Source: Aquarana catesbeiana (taxonomy: Eukaryota; Chordata; Amphibia; Anura; Ranidae). From it: a stretch of DNA of 64,000 nucleotides. How positions within the stretch are numbered: position 1 is the first letter of the stretch; every line of letters starts with the position of its first letter. The position numbers were made by a program, and so were the translations under genes. Below are positions 35,803 through 47,018 of the stretch, one piece after another. The notes beneath the pieces are model-generated. The model was not told the DNA's origin. It did no database searches and worked only from the letters and a program-made list of their open reading frames with translations. Location of the stretch: the NCBI RefSeq assembly GCF_042186555.1, contig NC_133325.1:92355303-92419302 (forward strand), written 5' to 3'.

Positions 35803-36049
35803 GTCTAAGCCCTGGCTCACACTGCCGTGACCTGTCATGCATTTTGAGAGTTCAAAGTCGCATGACAAGTCTTGCCCATTAACGGCAATGGAACTGTTCT
35901 AATCAGTGCAACTCAAGTCGGTTTTGACTTGGAGAAAGGATACTTCAACATGACTTGAATTGACTTCTGTTTGAAGTCATATGCAAGCCGCAATGATGTC
36001 ACGCAGGGATGTTGAGTTCAAAGTCGCCGCAGTGTGAACAAGGTCTTAA
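35803..36049. mobile_element. MITE with TAAGCC..CACACTGC ends
   Basis: The left end TAAGCCCTGGCTCACACTGC is inverted at the right end, GCAGTGTGAACAAGGTCTTA. Interior runs of AAAGTCGCATGACAAGTC and variants resemble 49765-50050. About 247 bp, no ORF. Confidence 0.75.
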
Positions 36050-36398
36050 GGTGACAACACAGCTCTTGTAAATGTTGTCTTGCGAAGTCAGGACGTGTTA
36101 GTGGTAGGACCACCAGAAGAGACGCCTGAAATCCTCCCCACATCTAATAACTGATAGTGCGTTTAATATGGTGCACTTTATACATGTTGTCTGAATTTCT
36201 GACCTGTCTAGTGGGTATGTTCTTGTGTACTTATTGGAAAACAAGTCAAACAAGACACTTTTAATGGCATATTTTAAAAGAACAAAAGGTAGCAAATAAG
36301 CAAAGTTTGTTAGGGGCAAACATGCACTAATGTAGAAAAAATGTAAATTGCATTTGGGTGGCAAAAATATGAATGCAATCTATTCATTTGGGGTGCAC

Positions 36399-36835
36399 CT
36401 CTGGGGGAATCTAGGGTGGAAAAGAACCTGGGGGTCCTAGTAGATGGGCTCAGAAATGGCATGCAATGCCAAGCTGCTGCTAACAAAACAAACAGAATAT
36501 TGGCATGCATTAAAAAGGATGAACTCCAGGGATAAAGCGATAATTTTCCCACTCTACAAGACTCTGGTTTGGCCTCACCTGGAGTATGCTGTCCAGTTCT
36601 GGGCACCAGTACTGTAAGATCGGCGGCAAGGATGTGGCCCTCCCTTCCACAGGCGGTGGTTTCAAGGGGGGGGGGGGGCGGATGGGGGTGGCATCGTAAA
36701 TTTAAAACTATTAGGCACCTGAACGACCGCAACATACAGGGATATACAATGTAATGCTGACATATAATCACACACATAGGTTGGACTTGTCTGTCTTCAA
36801 CCTCACCTACTATGTAACTTCAATATTAAACCCTA
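36399..36835 (+). mobile_element. CR1-like LINE remnant, 3' end
   Basis: On the + strand the sequence reads EKNLGVLVDGLRNGMQCQAA and NKTNRILACIKK, then in a shifted frame FPLYKTLVWPHLEYAVQFWA. This is the characteristic segment downstream of the reverse transcriptase in CR1/L2-clade pol. The 3' end GGTTGGACTTGTCTGTCTTC, then CAACCTCACCTACTATGTAA, is typical of such elements in amphibians. It has stops and a frameshift, a G run at about 36667-36679, and is 5'-truncated. Confidence 0.75.
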
Positions 36836-37269
36836 CCCATAGGTAGGATTTGGATTTGATTTGCTTTAGATGGCTTTGTGTTTAATGTCTAGCTAGGGGC
36901 ATTGTTGACCAGGCACATAAAATATTAAAATGGCCTCCTCCAGGTCTTGTATAATTGGATCAGTGAATTGCTGGTCCAAAACCCAACTCAGACAAATTCC
37001 TCCTTCATACCAGAATAAGGCCAGGCCAAATGGCTTGCAATTTCATCAGGTGTTTATTACATACTTTCATCAGTGGCAGATGTGTTGCTTAAAACTGACC
37101 TTTTAGTCCAGTCATTTGACAGTGGTGAGAAATATTTTACATGGAATGACAATGATTTCTAAAAACGCTGGCTGCGTAGTCTGACTTTATTGACCTGTGA
37201 CCGGTATGCAGCCAACGGTCTAAACTCCTGATCTGTGTGTTCCAGGCTAGTGATGCCTTCAATCTAGGG

Positions 37270-37478
37270 CAGTGGTTCTCAACCTGGGGGTCGGGATCCC
37301 CCCTCAGGTCGAATTACTATTTGCCAGGGGTCACCAAATCCTGGGCTGTTCCTGAAGCCCACACCTTGCCTTGGGTGCTAACAACCCACGCTACGAAAAT
37401 AATTTTACTGTTAGGGGTCCCCACAACTTGGGAAATGTTATCAAGGGGTCATGGCACTAGAGAGGTTGAGAACCACTG
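37270..37478. mobile_element. hAT-type MITE, 209 bp
   Basis: The ends are CAGTGGTTCTCAACCTGGGG and, inverted, CAGTGGTTCTCAACCTCTCT: 16 identical terminal bases, the classical vertebrate hAT terminus. Flanks ATCTAGGG (37262-37269) and ATCTAGAG (37479-37486) are an 8-bp target duplication with one mismatch. No transposase. Confidence 0.92.
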
Positions 37479-39501
37479 ATCTAGAGGATGCAGGTCTCTG
37501 GATTTTTCAGGCAGGCATTGGTAGTGTTAGCCGATTTAAGTTTCCTTTTTGAATTGCCAGGTGGGGTGGGCTTATCTAATCCCTAGACTCATCTTTTACA
37601 AAATGATTAAATTGTGCCAGTCGGGGACACTCCCAGATATACACAGCTATGTATAATAAATTCTTGTGTGAAAACCTTTGAGCTAGAAACCTGACACTAC
37701 CTGATAAAGGATGGAATGGCTGAAACTATTTGAGGAATGAGAGCGAGACTTCTTCCCCCATGTGCTGTTTGTTTAGACTTGACTTTTTACAGACTGAGCT
37801 GTCCAGGGGAACATCTAGCTAAAGATTTTATCTGAAGGACACTGTACAGAAGGCTCAGTAGGTTTTATGTAAAAATCCATATTTCCATTGTATTGAAAAC
37901 TTTAACCTGTTGCTTACTTGACTCAAGTACAATGCAAGCCGCAGGTCTGGTTTAACATTTAAAAAAAGATTTTGAGTTGAAATCAAAATCCATCTAAATG
38001 AGCCCTTCTGATAGCTTCCAAAACTCACAACGGCTCCTTTTGTGAATGCTAGCCACAGATCCCCCCCAGACAATTAAACCTTATTGTGTAGTTCTTCGTG
38101 ATTTCATAAAGTTACATAATTGTCTGAATGAAAAGACACATGTCCATCTTTAACCAATAGAAGGGAACATATATATTATATATTCCTTTTTACCCACAGT
38201 TGATCCAGAGTAAGGCAAAAAAAAACCCAGCAAAGCATGATTCAATTTGCTCCAACTGGGGGAAAAGGTGTCTTCCTGATCCCACAAGAGGCAATCTGAT
38301 ATTCCCTGGATCACTTTACCTATAAATATTCAGTTTTATTGTGTACCTAGGAAAGAATCCAGGCCTTAAAGCAATCTACTGAGCTGGCCAGAACCGACTC
38401 AAGTCTATTCCACATTTTCACAGCTGTTACTGTGAAGAAACCTTTCTGTATTTTCCTTCAGACTTAGAGTACCCCCTTGTCCTCTGATACTAAAGTAAAT
38501 AACTGGTGGTGCTGTAGATGAGATCTAGACATCCAATTGCCAGAAAATTGGAGCTTTGGGGAATTTTATTTCAGAATTGTCAAAGCTGAACTCCACGCAA
38601 GCAATACGAATACCTATAAAGAAGCTGTCTTGACTGCCAAAGGATTCGTATTTCAGCCTATTTATTCCTAATACTTCTATAGCCAGGTGGATGACCTCAA
38701 TCAAATATTGTGTTTTATCTCCTTTGGATAGTTAGGAAGGAGTAGAACTCTTGCATTTCTACTTCTCTCCATGGCTCCGTTAGAGCTTTTCCCTCAATTT
38801 GTGTCCTGGTAATAGTGAATTTACCATTCACCACAGGGAAAACTGTGAAAACATGAACACAAAACGGAAAAATCATGGGAGTTTTCAGCCTTCCCATACT
38901 TGTAAAAACTTCTAAAAGAGAAAAAAAAATTTACCCTCATTTCCTGTCTGGTAAAACTGTCACCAGGAAAGAATGTTAGGGGAATTCTCTAACTGAGCCC
39001 TGGATAGAGCAGCTAAAAACTAAAACTACTTCAATTTCTATCCAAAATGAAACTAATCTCTTTTTTTAACCCTTTAATGCAGAATCCTTTAACCATATTT
39101 GAAGTTGAATGGCGTCCCCTTGAAAAGAAAACTTTGTGCTTTTCCTCTAGAGGTCATCAGGTTATTGTAATGTCCTCTTCTATGCTCGGCTAAGTGGAGG
39201 ACACTCATTGATGACTCACTCTGTCTGCATCTATTCTCTGATATAATTTCAGGAAATCTGAAAAGGAAATCATTCTGCTAAATCTGTTTAGTTTCAGAAA
39301 GATGTTGTCATCAGCTTTAAGCACTTTTAAATTGTTCTGATTTAATTTTACGTTGGCCCTTTCCGCTCACACCAGATTTAAAAGATTTATTGTAAGTTGG
39401 ACTAAGTCTATAGTGGCCGCAAAAACTGTACCTTACTTTGTAATCTAAACTGTCCATTTTAGATAAAATGACTCCCCAAGCTGCTTTGTGTTGAGACATG
39501 G

Positions 39502-39838
39502 CCTCATGCACACTGGATGTTTTTACAGCTGCTTTTTTTTTTTTTTTCTTCAGCCAGTAAACTCCTCACCATCCATGCACACAGGCTTTTAGCAGCACTT
39601 TCTGGCTGGAAAAGAAAATGCAGAACTAGTGGGTTTTAAACAGTTTTTTCAGCTGTAAAACCAACTCTAAAAGAAAAGCTAAAAAATTTGGCGATTCTGC
39701 ATCTATCAGCGTTTGAGCCATAAGCTTTTGTGGGAGTATAGTTTTTGTAAAGAAAAACGCTACTGCAGAAAAGCTGCAAAACTCATTCAACAGCTAACAC
39801 TACTGGAATTTTTACAACGTCCAGTGTGCATGAGACCT
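39502..39838. mobile_element. MITE with GGCCTCATGCACACTGGA end
   Basis: The left end GGCCTCATGCACACTGGATG is inverted at the right end, CGTCCAGTGTGCATGAGACC. The interior has a T run and AGCAGCACTTTCTGGCTGG. About 337 bp, no ORF. Confidence 0.75.
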
Positions 39839-41381
39839 CACTAGTCAGTTTTTGGATGGGATAATGATTGTAAGGACTTCCTGTTTTCTGTCTCAGGTTT
39901 TATAAGTTTCCCAGCATTGAGCCATTAAAGAATAATTCCAGACATTGACATGTACTAAAGTACAGCCAAAGCTGACCCGTTTTCAGCAGACAGTGGGCTG
40001 AGGTCAGAGCCGGTCCAGGCTGGTGCAAGATCGTGACACTAAAGTTGGGATCCACCCACCCTAGACTGGAACCTGGCTCAGCCTCTCAGCGAGCCGCTTG
40101 GTGCCGGAGTCAGCTGCTCCCCCCCGCACATCCCATTCTTTAAGCAGGCAAACAAGTTTTCCTACTTATACCAGCTCTGTCTCCTTTCCTAATTGGGCAG
40201 AATCATAGCAGTTTACACAGTGCTGGTGAAGGTTCTGGGTGGCTTCACAAACCTTATGCTGGCTAGTAAACAAACGTATAAGTGCCACTTGGTAGTTTCA
40301 CCCTGAGCACGGTTGATTATGTGTGGTATGAAGAGAATGCAAACCACTGTAATGCTAATGACATATGTGACTACAAAGCAAATGCCTTTGGTCTTTCCCT
40401 GTCCTTATCTTAACACAAGGGACTTGTCTGACAACTTAGAAGGCAGCATTAAACTATTATCAAGACTGTTGGCTAAATCTTGATTTAGCAAGGAATATTG
40501 GACCCCAGCTCTACAACGGGACATGCATTTGATTGGGTAACAAATTACCCAATTCATTACCCTCTACTGTGTTTTTATATTTTTATTTTTTTACACTATG
40601 GCTGATAAGCAGATATTTGAAGGTGTTCAGGGACATTGGAATTCACACACACTACTGCCATCAAACTGTAAGCTGTGAAACAGGCTTAATACAGTGGCAA
40701 AACCTACTTTACCACAGCACCAAGTTGGTTGCTCTCTAATTTTTCTTTTGCACTAGAGAACCTAGGTCTGACATAAGACTACTATGTGACATGCATCTCT
40801 TCCATTCAGTTTATGAAGCAGGCTTGGTGTCACTCTACAATGGAAAAGCTAAGTAGGGCTTCATGCAGCATTTGTCTCCATGCTGACAGATGATCCCAAA
40901 TACCATGATTGCAGTTAATTTATACCAGAAAACTCAGTCTCTGAGCCACCAGGAATTATTGGAGCATGACATACTTGTGTGTTTTTTTTTTTTTTTTTTT
41001 TTTTTTCCCCGTGGCCTACTTCTGTTTTCCAGCAGGTCTCCAAAACAGGACACTTTTATAGCTGGAGGTTAAATGATGCCATCTCTCTTTGGCTGATGTG
41101 GACAAGAATTGATTGTCGCCCTCAATAGATTCTCCAAAATGTATTTAGAAAGAATAACTAGAATCTAAGTAACAGATACCTTGTTTTACAGCTGTGTGGA
41201 AAAAGGTCTTGCTGGTAGTCTTCAAAAAGTGGTTCGATGCAGCCCACCTCTGTCTGCCCAGAAGTGAAGAAGTGATAGAATTGTGAATTGCAGACTTCAG
41301 GGAAAAAGGGGATAGTGATCAGTGTTAATGTATTGGGGGGAAAAAATGCTACATTAGTTTCTCCTTTTTTTTCTTTTACAG

Positions 41382-41489
41382 AATGATATGAAAGGGATTT
41401 GCAATGATATGATAAACCAGACGTCTGAGCAAAAGGAGAATGTACCACCAAGTCCTGTCCTCTCCAATTCCTCTCTTGATGCTGAAAAG
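41382..41489 (+). CDS. LIMA1: LIMA1 coding exon (QKENVPP)
   Basis: 108 bases, 36 codons, phase 0 to phase 0, between TTTTACAG and GTATTA. It reads NDMKGICNDMINQTSEQKEN and VPPSPVLSNSSLDAEK. The EQKENVPP core is identical to human LIMA1 (MEQKENVPPGPE). The rest is low-complexity and probably unstructured linker ahead of the LIM domain. The donor GTATTA is weaker than its neighbours. Confidence 0.92.
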
Positions 41490-41568
41490 GTATTACTAGT
41501 CCTATTGGGTCACTTTTTTTTTTTCTTCTTTATAAATGCATATTAACCCCCATACTATCTCTTCACAG

Positions 41569-41626
41569 AGACCTCAGACTGAGAGCACTCCTATTACCCC
41601 TCCAAGAAGAGTGTCCGAGAGCAACG
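41569..41626 (+). CDS. LIMA1: LIMA1 coding exon, short Pro/Ser linker
   Basis: 58 bases between CTTCACAG and GTACTT, only 79 bases after the previous exon. Reads RPQTESTPITPPRRVSESN and ends in phase 1 with the G of a glycine codon. The TPITPPRR stretch has proline-directed Ser/Thr sites. It aligns only loosely with the human linker before the LIM domain. Both junctions are in phase with the neighbours, which is the main support. Confidence 0.85.
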
Positions 41627-42105
41627 GTACTTTCTTTTTCCTGTACTTACTCTGCACTACTTGGCACTAGCATTTGTAGTGGCTTTTAGTAGGGCTTATG
41701 ACATGACTGTGAACCTCATTGTGTTGTGATCAAGGTGTTGAAGTTGTGTCTTATCCTTTGGATGAGTCCGAGCCAAAGTCAGCTATGAAGCTCCTACTGC
41801 TGTGCATTTCCTTAGCTAAGCAAGAGTTCTTGATTGCTGGTTAGTCATGTTTTGGGAGAAAAAGGGCATTTTACGTTTGGGGGGGGTTCAGGCATGAAGG
41901 TTCCACTATGTTGGTTGAAAAGTTCACTTTAAGGCCATTCCTTAGACATAGATCTTTTGTCTAGGGCAAAAGAAAGTCAGTAGGATAAATCTGATTACTT
42001 GCAGTATACTGGTGTTCAAACCACCTCGAACAGTGTTCCTAGTTGCAACCTATTCCTTTTGTACTCTGTCAATTTGAAGTTTAACAAATCTTTCCTTTGA
42101 CATAG
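41627..42105 (+). other. LIMA1: LIMA1 intron, 479 bp
   Basis: GTACTT donor, GACATAG acceptor. There is a short G run near 41880; nothing else is recognised. Confidence 0.85.
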
Positions 42106-42209
42106 GTAAACTGGAGGAAGACCTGCAGAGACCTAGCACCTCTCCTGGTTACAGCCCACAAACAAGAGCATTAAACCAGCTGGAGGCCACCCCTTCTAAA
42201 GTTACAAAG
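42106..42209 (+). CDS. LIMA1: LIMA1 coding exon, pre-LIM linker
   Basis: 104 bases, phase 1 to phase 0, between TTGACATAG and GTGAAT. Reads GKLEEDLQRPSTSPGYSPQT and RALNQLEATPSKVTK. It aligns with the human linker ending ESSPPKAMK just before the LIM domain; the Ser-Pro sites fall in the part of EPLIN where ERK phosphorylation is described in mammals (family knowledge, exact sites not assigned). Phase matches on both sides. Confidence 0.9.
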
Positions 42210-42759
42210 GTGAATAAAGCGATGTGGTGGCTGAAAATGGTCATTTAGTTGCATTCAAAGGCTTTTTCTTTGTGCAATGGATGGCATAAACAAATGTATC
42301 CTAGTTGAGGCACTGAACCAGGAATCTATTAAACTGGGGTTGATTTACTAAAACTGTAGAGTGCAAAATCCTGTGCATGGTAATCGGCATCTTCAGCTTG
42401 TGCAAGTAAGCTTTGACAAAAAAACTGAAAGCGGATTGGTTTCTATGTAGAGCTGCAACCGATAGTAGATCATATATTGGATGTATTTATGGTTTATAGG
42501 GGTTTGCCTGAAGTTCCACTTTAGGAATAGCTTGGCTAAAACGTAGCTCACCTAGAACCACTATAGCCACTTCTGTGCAGCAGATGTACTTTATACAGTA
42601 GTGACTTATATTATATATTATATTTTATATATTATAATTTATTTTATTTTTTATTTTTTCCTCGGCTGCATAATGCCATGCAAATTTCCTAAGGTTTACT
42701 TAGTAAGAGTTGTACTGACGGTCACCATGGTGTTTAAAGAGTGTTGGTATTAAAGGAAA

Positions 42760-42803
<44 letters not shown>

Positions 42804-43910
42804 GCCTGGAGAGAGCAGAGCTTTGGTTGATCCTTGTAGGTTCTACAGCCTTCAGAAAGTTAGAGGGCGGATAAAAGACCAGTCCAAAGAGCAGACCTGT
42901 CTGGTCTTTTAGTGCAGGAGTTTCACGCTGATTACTGCACATATCTCAAAGACCTACACAGGGCACAAAGATTTAGAGTACACCTGGTTCATAATAAATG
43001 CTGTCTAAAGTCAATATTTAAGTCTGGATTTGAGCTTTTAATCAGACTAAGTAGCTAATGGCTGGATGTTATGGGTTCTATGGATATGTATAACTTTCAT
43101 TAAAAGAACAGATTGTTCCATCCCTTCTTCCTCTGCACATACTCCTAAATAACTGAATCTGTTTAATCTTAGTTGTGTAAGTAGAACTTGTTTCATGAAA
43201 TCATACTTTTTGACTGCTGTCTTTCTCTCTTCCAGCTTCTGCCTTCTGATTCCTTCTATTCGCTCCTGTCCTCCTCTCCCCTTGTAGTCTGACCTCTGCA
43301 GCCTCCACCCTCAGGACTTCTGTACCTTTTTTGAGCTGCAGCTTGTACAGCCCTCTCTGTACGTGATTACTCTACATGCGGCATTATTGCAATTGCCCGT
43401 ACAATTCAATTAGGTCTAGTCTATAATTAACATGTCATGAGAATGCTTTGTTCACTGCATGCTGCTTTCCCGGGAGGTGCATTAAGATTATGGCATGTGT
43501 TGTAGGGGCCACATTAGTGGGTCGAATGCCAGACGTGGAATATGTGAACATCTTGGCATGAGTGTATTAACAGTAAGATACATCTACAAGGTGTGGAATG
43601 TGGTTACCGCATCTGGTATTAGATCTTTAACACCATAGCCTGGCATTATACTCCACAATAAATGTCCTATTTAGACAACACATTCAGTATTCAACACACT
43701 GTGCTTTGTTTGCTCCTTTCACAAATGAGTATAAGTTGCAACTATTTTTTTTTTTTTCTTGTTTCACTAAGCTATCCCTGCTATCCCTTTCCTTACATTT
43801 TTCTTTAGTAGCCTTTCCTACTCCATTTGTTATGTATACATTTTTGCATGCTCATAATGCTGCACGTCTGAATAAAGTTTGTCTTAAAGGTTTCATTATG
43901 TTTTGAACAG
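42210..43910 (+). other. LIMA1: LIMA1 intron, 1.7 kb
   Basis: Donor GTGAAT, acceptor GAACAG. It contains an AT-rich stretch at 42.60-42.66 kb, a 35-base T run (42764-42798) and a pyrimidine-rich tract at about 43220-43290 ending CTTGTAG that looks like an unused acceptor. No repeats are recognised in 42.85-43.7 kb. Confidence 0.8.
42764..42798. repeat. 35-base T homopolymer
   Basis: The longest T tract in the window. The true length is uncertain in any sequencing technology. Confidence 0.95.
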
Positions 43911-44044
43911 AAGTTTCAGCTGCCGGCACGAGAGGTCTGTTTTGGGTGTCAGAAGACAGTTTACCCCATGGAGCGGCTCTTTGCCAACCAACAAGTGTAT
44001 CATAACGGCTGCTTTCGCTGTTATCACTGTTCCACCAAGCTCAG
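43911..44044 (+). CDS. LIMA1: LIMA1 coding exon, first two-thirds of the LIM domain
   Basis: 134 bases between TTGAACAG and GTACTC, phase 0 to phase 2. Reads KFQLPAREVCFGCQKTVYPM, ERLFANQQVYHNGCFRCYHC and STKL. The zinc ligands are Cys10, Cys13, His31 and Cys34 for the first finger, then Cys37 and Cys40 opening the second. It matches human FQAPARETCVECQKTVYPME and CFRCSYCNNKLS. LIM domains bind partner proteins through two zinc fingers; in EPLIN the domain sits between two actin-binding regions. Every ligand in this part is present, so the domain should fold. Confidence 0.97.
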
Positions 44045-44206
44045 GTACTCACCACTGTGATGGCGCTCACTGCTGATTTGTTTTAAGCTGGTCATACACT
44101 GTTAAAAATATATTCCATAATCCACAGATGATGGTAAGATAGATCTCCCATTGGCAGGTACTGTATTTTGACAGCCGGCCTTGAATGCTGTCAAAATGCC
44201 TGTACA

Positions 44207-44234
44207 GTGGCTGCATCTAATTGGATGCAGCCAC
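44207..44234. repeat. Hairpin at the centre of a dispersed repeat
   Basis: GTGGCTGCATC and GATGCAGCCAC are perfect 11-base arms around TAATTG. The surrounding 44095-44330 begins AAGCTGGTCATACACTG, like the ends of the 'CCAGTTCAGC' family. Confidence 0.65.
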
Positions 44235-46403
44235 TTTTGGGCTGACTGTTTTCTGCTGGGGTCCTTCAAGTTATCAATTGAGGGATGTTGGGCTTGAGGA
44301 AGCTGATTGAGCCATCCACTAAGCAAACTTCATATGTATGGAAAGCTTCACACAGTCAAATCTATAATGGGTGTGCTACAATTTTTTTATTAGGTTTATT
44401 TTATGTACATTAGTACAGTCTCCAATCATCTCTGGCTTTGGAAATAATGCATAATGAATATGGATGGATTTTTGTGTAGTGTGTCTGGACTTATCAAAGT
44501 TGTACCTTGATCCCATAGGATTAAGACTGTGGGGCTTGTCAGTGTACTGGCTTGTTGGCTTCTCTCTGGTGTGTTCAGTGAATGAAGACTCCCTTTTAGA
44601 AGTAATGCCCATAGTGGTACTGAGATATTGTAATGTGACCTCTGGGCTCTGTTTGTGATGCTGGACTCTGTCCAGGTCAATTAGCTATAGCGCACTCTGT
44701 ATTTTTTAGAGCAGTGGTGTAACCCAGGCTGTTACTACCATGTGTAAATGTACCTTGGATAAGTTGTTTGCACATTCCGCTCTGCATATGGTGCCTTCTA
44801 GGCCTGTGTGTACAATGTAAATTGGCCGCAGAGCACTTGTCAGTCAAAGCAGTGGTAGTCAAAATCAATCGTCTGTTACACACCAATGCAAAGCAATAAT
44901 GAACAGTGCTCAAAATCAATCCTGTTTTTATATTAAAAAAAAAAAAAAAAACCTACATATATGCCTATACAAAAAAGCTTAAATACTACATCGCATATAT
45001 GAAATGTGCCCCGAAATTACAGTAAATGGTCCAATAAACTACAAACATCCATATTAAACATTGTGTGTATATAACAGACATAAAAATAAAAGCCTAGCTA
45101 AGGCTCTACCCCTCGATTTATTTTTTTTTTTTTAAATACAGGGTGTAGATGAAAGGGATCACTCAAGGATCCCTGGGGAACAAGTTGGCACTAACTTTTC
45201 CATGTGAATCTCAAACCAAAAACCAACAAAATATACCAAAAGTATTGATATTTGCTAAAGTCATTTCTCGATGAAGGAAAGAGGAGCTTTTATGTATGTA
45301 TTGTTCCAATTCCTCGAATCCTCCCGGTGATGTAGATGTATGTATTATGATCCTTTTTGGTGTTAATATTGCATAAATGTCCCAATATCAGATCACCTTC
45401 GGCCACATGTCAAAATCTTTTAAATAAGAGATCCTCTGTCATCAGAAAGGGCACTTTAGGACTTGGTCTTTGCTGGAATACTCCAGAGAAGGGTTGGGCT
45501 GTGCTATCCTAAGTTTGCATAAGTCCAAGTCCACTGGACAACGCACATCAATAATGCACCACCACATAAAGCGCAACTCGGTATTGGGCCATCCAACAAC
45601 TTATCAAGCAACACCTCTATTCTCACACGTTTACCACATACCGCAGGGTGAATTTTTTTCATACATGCATAGTGTTGCTATATATCCCAGCAGACACCAG
45701 CCACCTGCCACCTAGAATACCCTCATGGGGGTTCCTCTAGAAAGTGGAAAAGATCTGACTGGCTTTGCCAGTCACTTTTCCCAGAAAGAGTCAGATTTCT
45801 TTAAAGGCTAAAACATCCCTAGTTGAAGCCCTGTTGGTTTAGGGCTCCACTTGGGGATATATTACTGGAAAGAGTCCCATCATTGCCAGACTTGCACCGT
45901 TCTGGCAACTATGGATATGCATTGGAAAATTCTGGTCTTTGAATCTTTCATAGCCCTGAAATTATAGGGCGTTTTCCTTGTCTATTTGCACTATTGACTG
46001 ACTTGCTGTTGGTCCTGGTTTCTACCAGTTTCCTGTTGGTGGCTTAATGCGCCTACTTGCAGTTAAGATGCATGCCCTTTTGGCATGGCAAATTTTTCCT
46101 TCAGTTAAATCCACATCTGTTGGGTGTCTCAGTGGCTGTTGCCCACCTATTAGCTGGGTTGCCTTTTCCATACCCCATATGTCTGATTACTTCATCCCTG
46201 TGTTCATAAATGAATGTTTATAAAAAAAATCATTGTAACATCTTGAAACACATTGAGGTACAGTGGTTCCAACCATTTGTCTTGGCCCTGCTTGCTCACA
46301 AAACGGAGGCTCGCTTGTTGGGGTCTCTTATGGTCCGGCCTTCGTGGTCTTCTGCTTGACAGACCCCATACAATCTATACAACTTTTGTCTGATTTTTTT
46401 CCT

Positions 46404-46863
46404 TTAGATTTACCAAAACCATGTAGTGCAAGGGCCTGCCTGATTGCATACAAATTGAAACTCTTAGGCTACTTTTCACACTGAGACACTTTACAGGCGC
46501 TACAGCGCTAAAAATAGTTCCTGTAAAGAGCTTCTCCTGTCTCTCCAGTGTGAAAGCCCGAATGCTTTCACACTGGATCGGGGCGCTTGCAGGACGGTAA
46601 AAAAAGTCCTGCAAGCTACATCTTTGCAATGCTGTATGAGCGGTGTATACACCGCTCCTAAAGCACCCTTGCCCATTAAAAAGCATGGGGCAGCGGTGCT
46701 TTGTGGGCGGTTTTAACCCTTTTTCGGCCGCTAGTGGGGGCTAAAAGCGTCCCGCTAAAATGACGGCAAAGCGCAGCAAAAAATGGCAGCACTTTACCGC
46801 CACCGACGCCTCAATGTGAAAGTAGCCTAAAGGTTTGACCTCATATGGTTTTGGTAAATCTAA
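46404..46863. mobile_element. MITE family B, copy interrupted by a 361-bp MITE
   Basis: The outer ends are TTAGATTTACCAAAACCAT and its inverse ATGGTTTTGGTAAATCTAA. The sequence next to the ends (GTGCAAGGGCCTGCCTGATT, then TTGAAACTCT, and AAGGTTTGACCTCA) aligns with 15012-15118, where it is uninterrupted. Confidence 0.8.
46467..46827. mobile_element. 361-bp MITE inserted at TA inside MITE B
   Basis: The ends are GGCTACTTTTCACACTGAG and, inverted, GGCTACTTTCACATTGAGGC. TA flanks both sides (46465-46466 and 46828-46829) and is present once at the matching site 15079-15080. The interior is GC-richer with palindromes (AGCGGTGTATACACCGCT). A PIF/Harbinger-like or Tc1-like origin is possible; only the 2-bp duplication is directly supported. 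Confidence 0.82.
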
Positions 46864-46954
46864 AAAAAAAAAAAATACAGAAAATATGTAGTGTATCCAC
46901 ACTAGATCTTCTGAAGGCAGCAGCATAACCCATACAGTGATTTTTTTGTGTGTA

Positions 46955-47018
46955 TACATACATACATACATACATACATACATACATACATACATACATA
47001 CATACATACATACATACA
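46955..47018. repeat. ATAC tetranucleotide microsatellite
   Basis: About 16 units of ATAC (CATA), uninterrupted, running directly into the 3' end of the L2 fragment. It looks like that element's expanded tail. Confidence 0.95.

Larger units (their letters stand above)
34086..41381 (+). other. LIMA1: LIMA1 intron, 7.3 kb
   Basis: Donor GTATGT at 34086, acceptor TTTTACAG at 41381. It holds MITEs at 34151-34488, 34508-34708, 35803-36049 and 39502-39838, a CR1-like remnant (36399-36835), and a hAT element (37270-37478). A G run lies at about 34974-34994 and T runs at 39.53 and 40.98 kb. At 37.5-39.5 kb and 39.9-41.3 kb I see nothing recognisable. Confidence 0.75.

Noticed and set aside
36399..36835. 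Reverse-transcriptase-like peptide as a host gene exon
   Set aside because: The frame is broken by a stop and a shift, there are no splice sites, and the 3' end matches LINE 3' ends.
43220..43290. Pyrimidine-rich tract ending CTTGTAG as an alternative exon
   Set aside because: The following sequence has no open frame compatible with the neighbouring exon phases.
46955..47018. ATAC repeat array as a CRISPR-like array
   Set aside because: It is a pure tetranucleotide microsatellite with no spacers, in vertebrate DNA.
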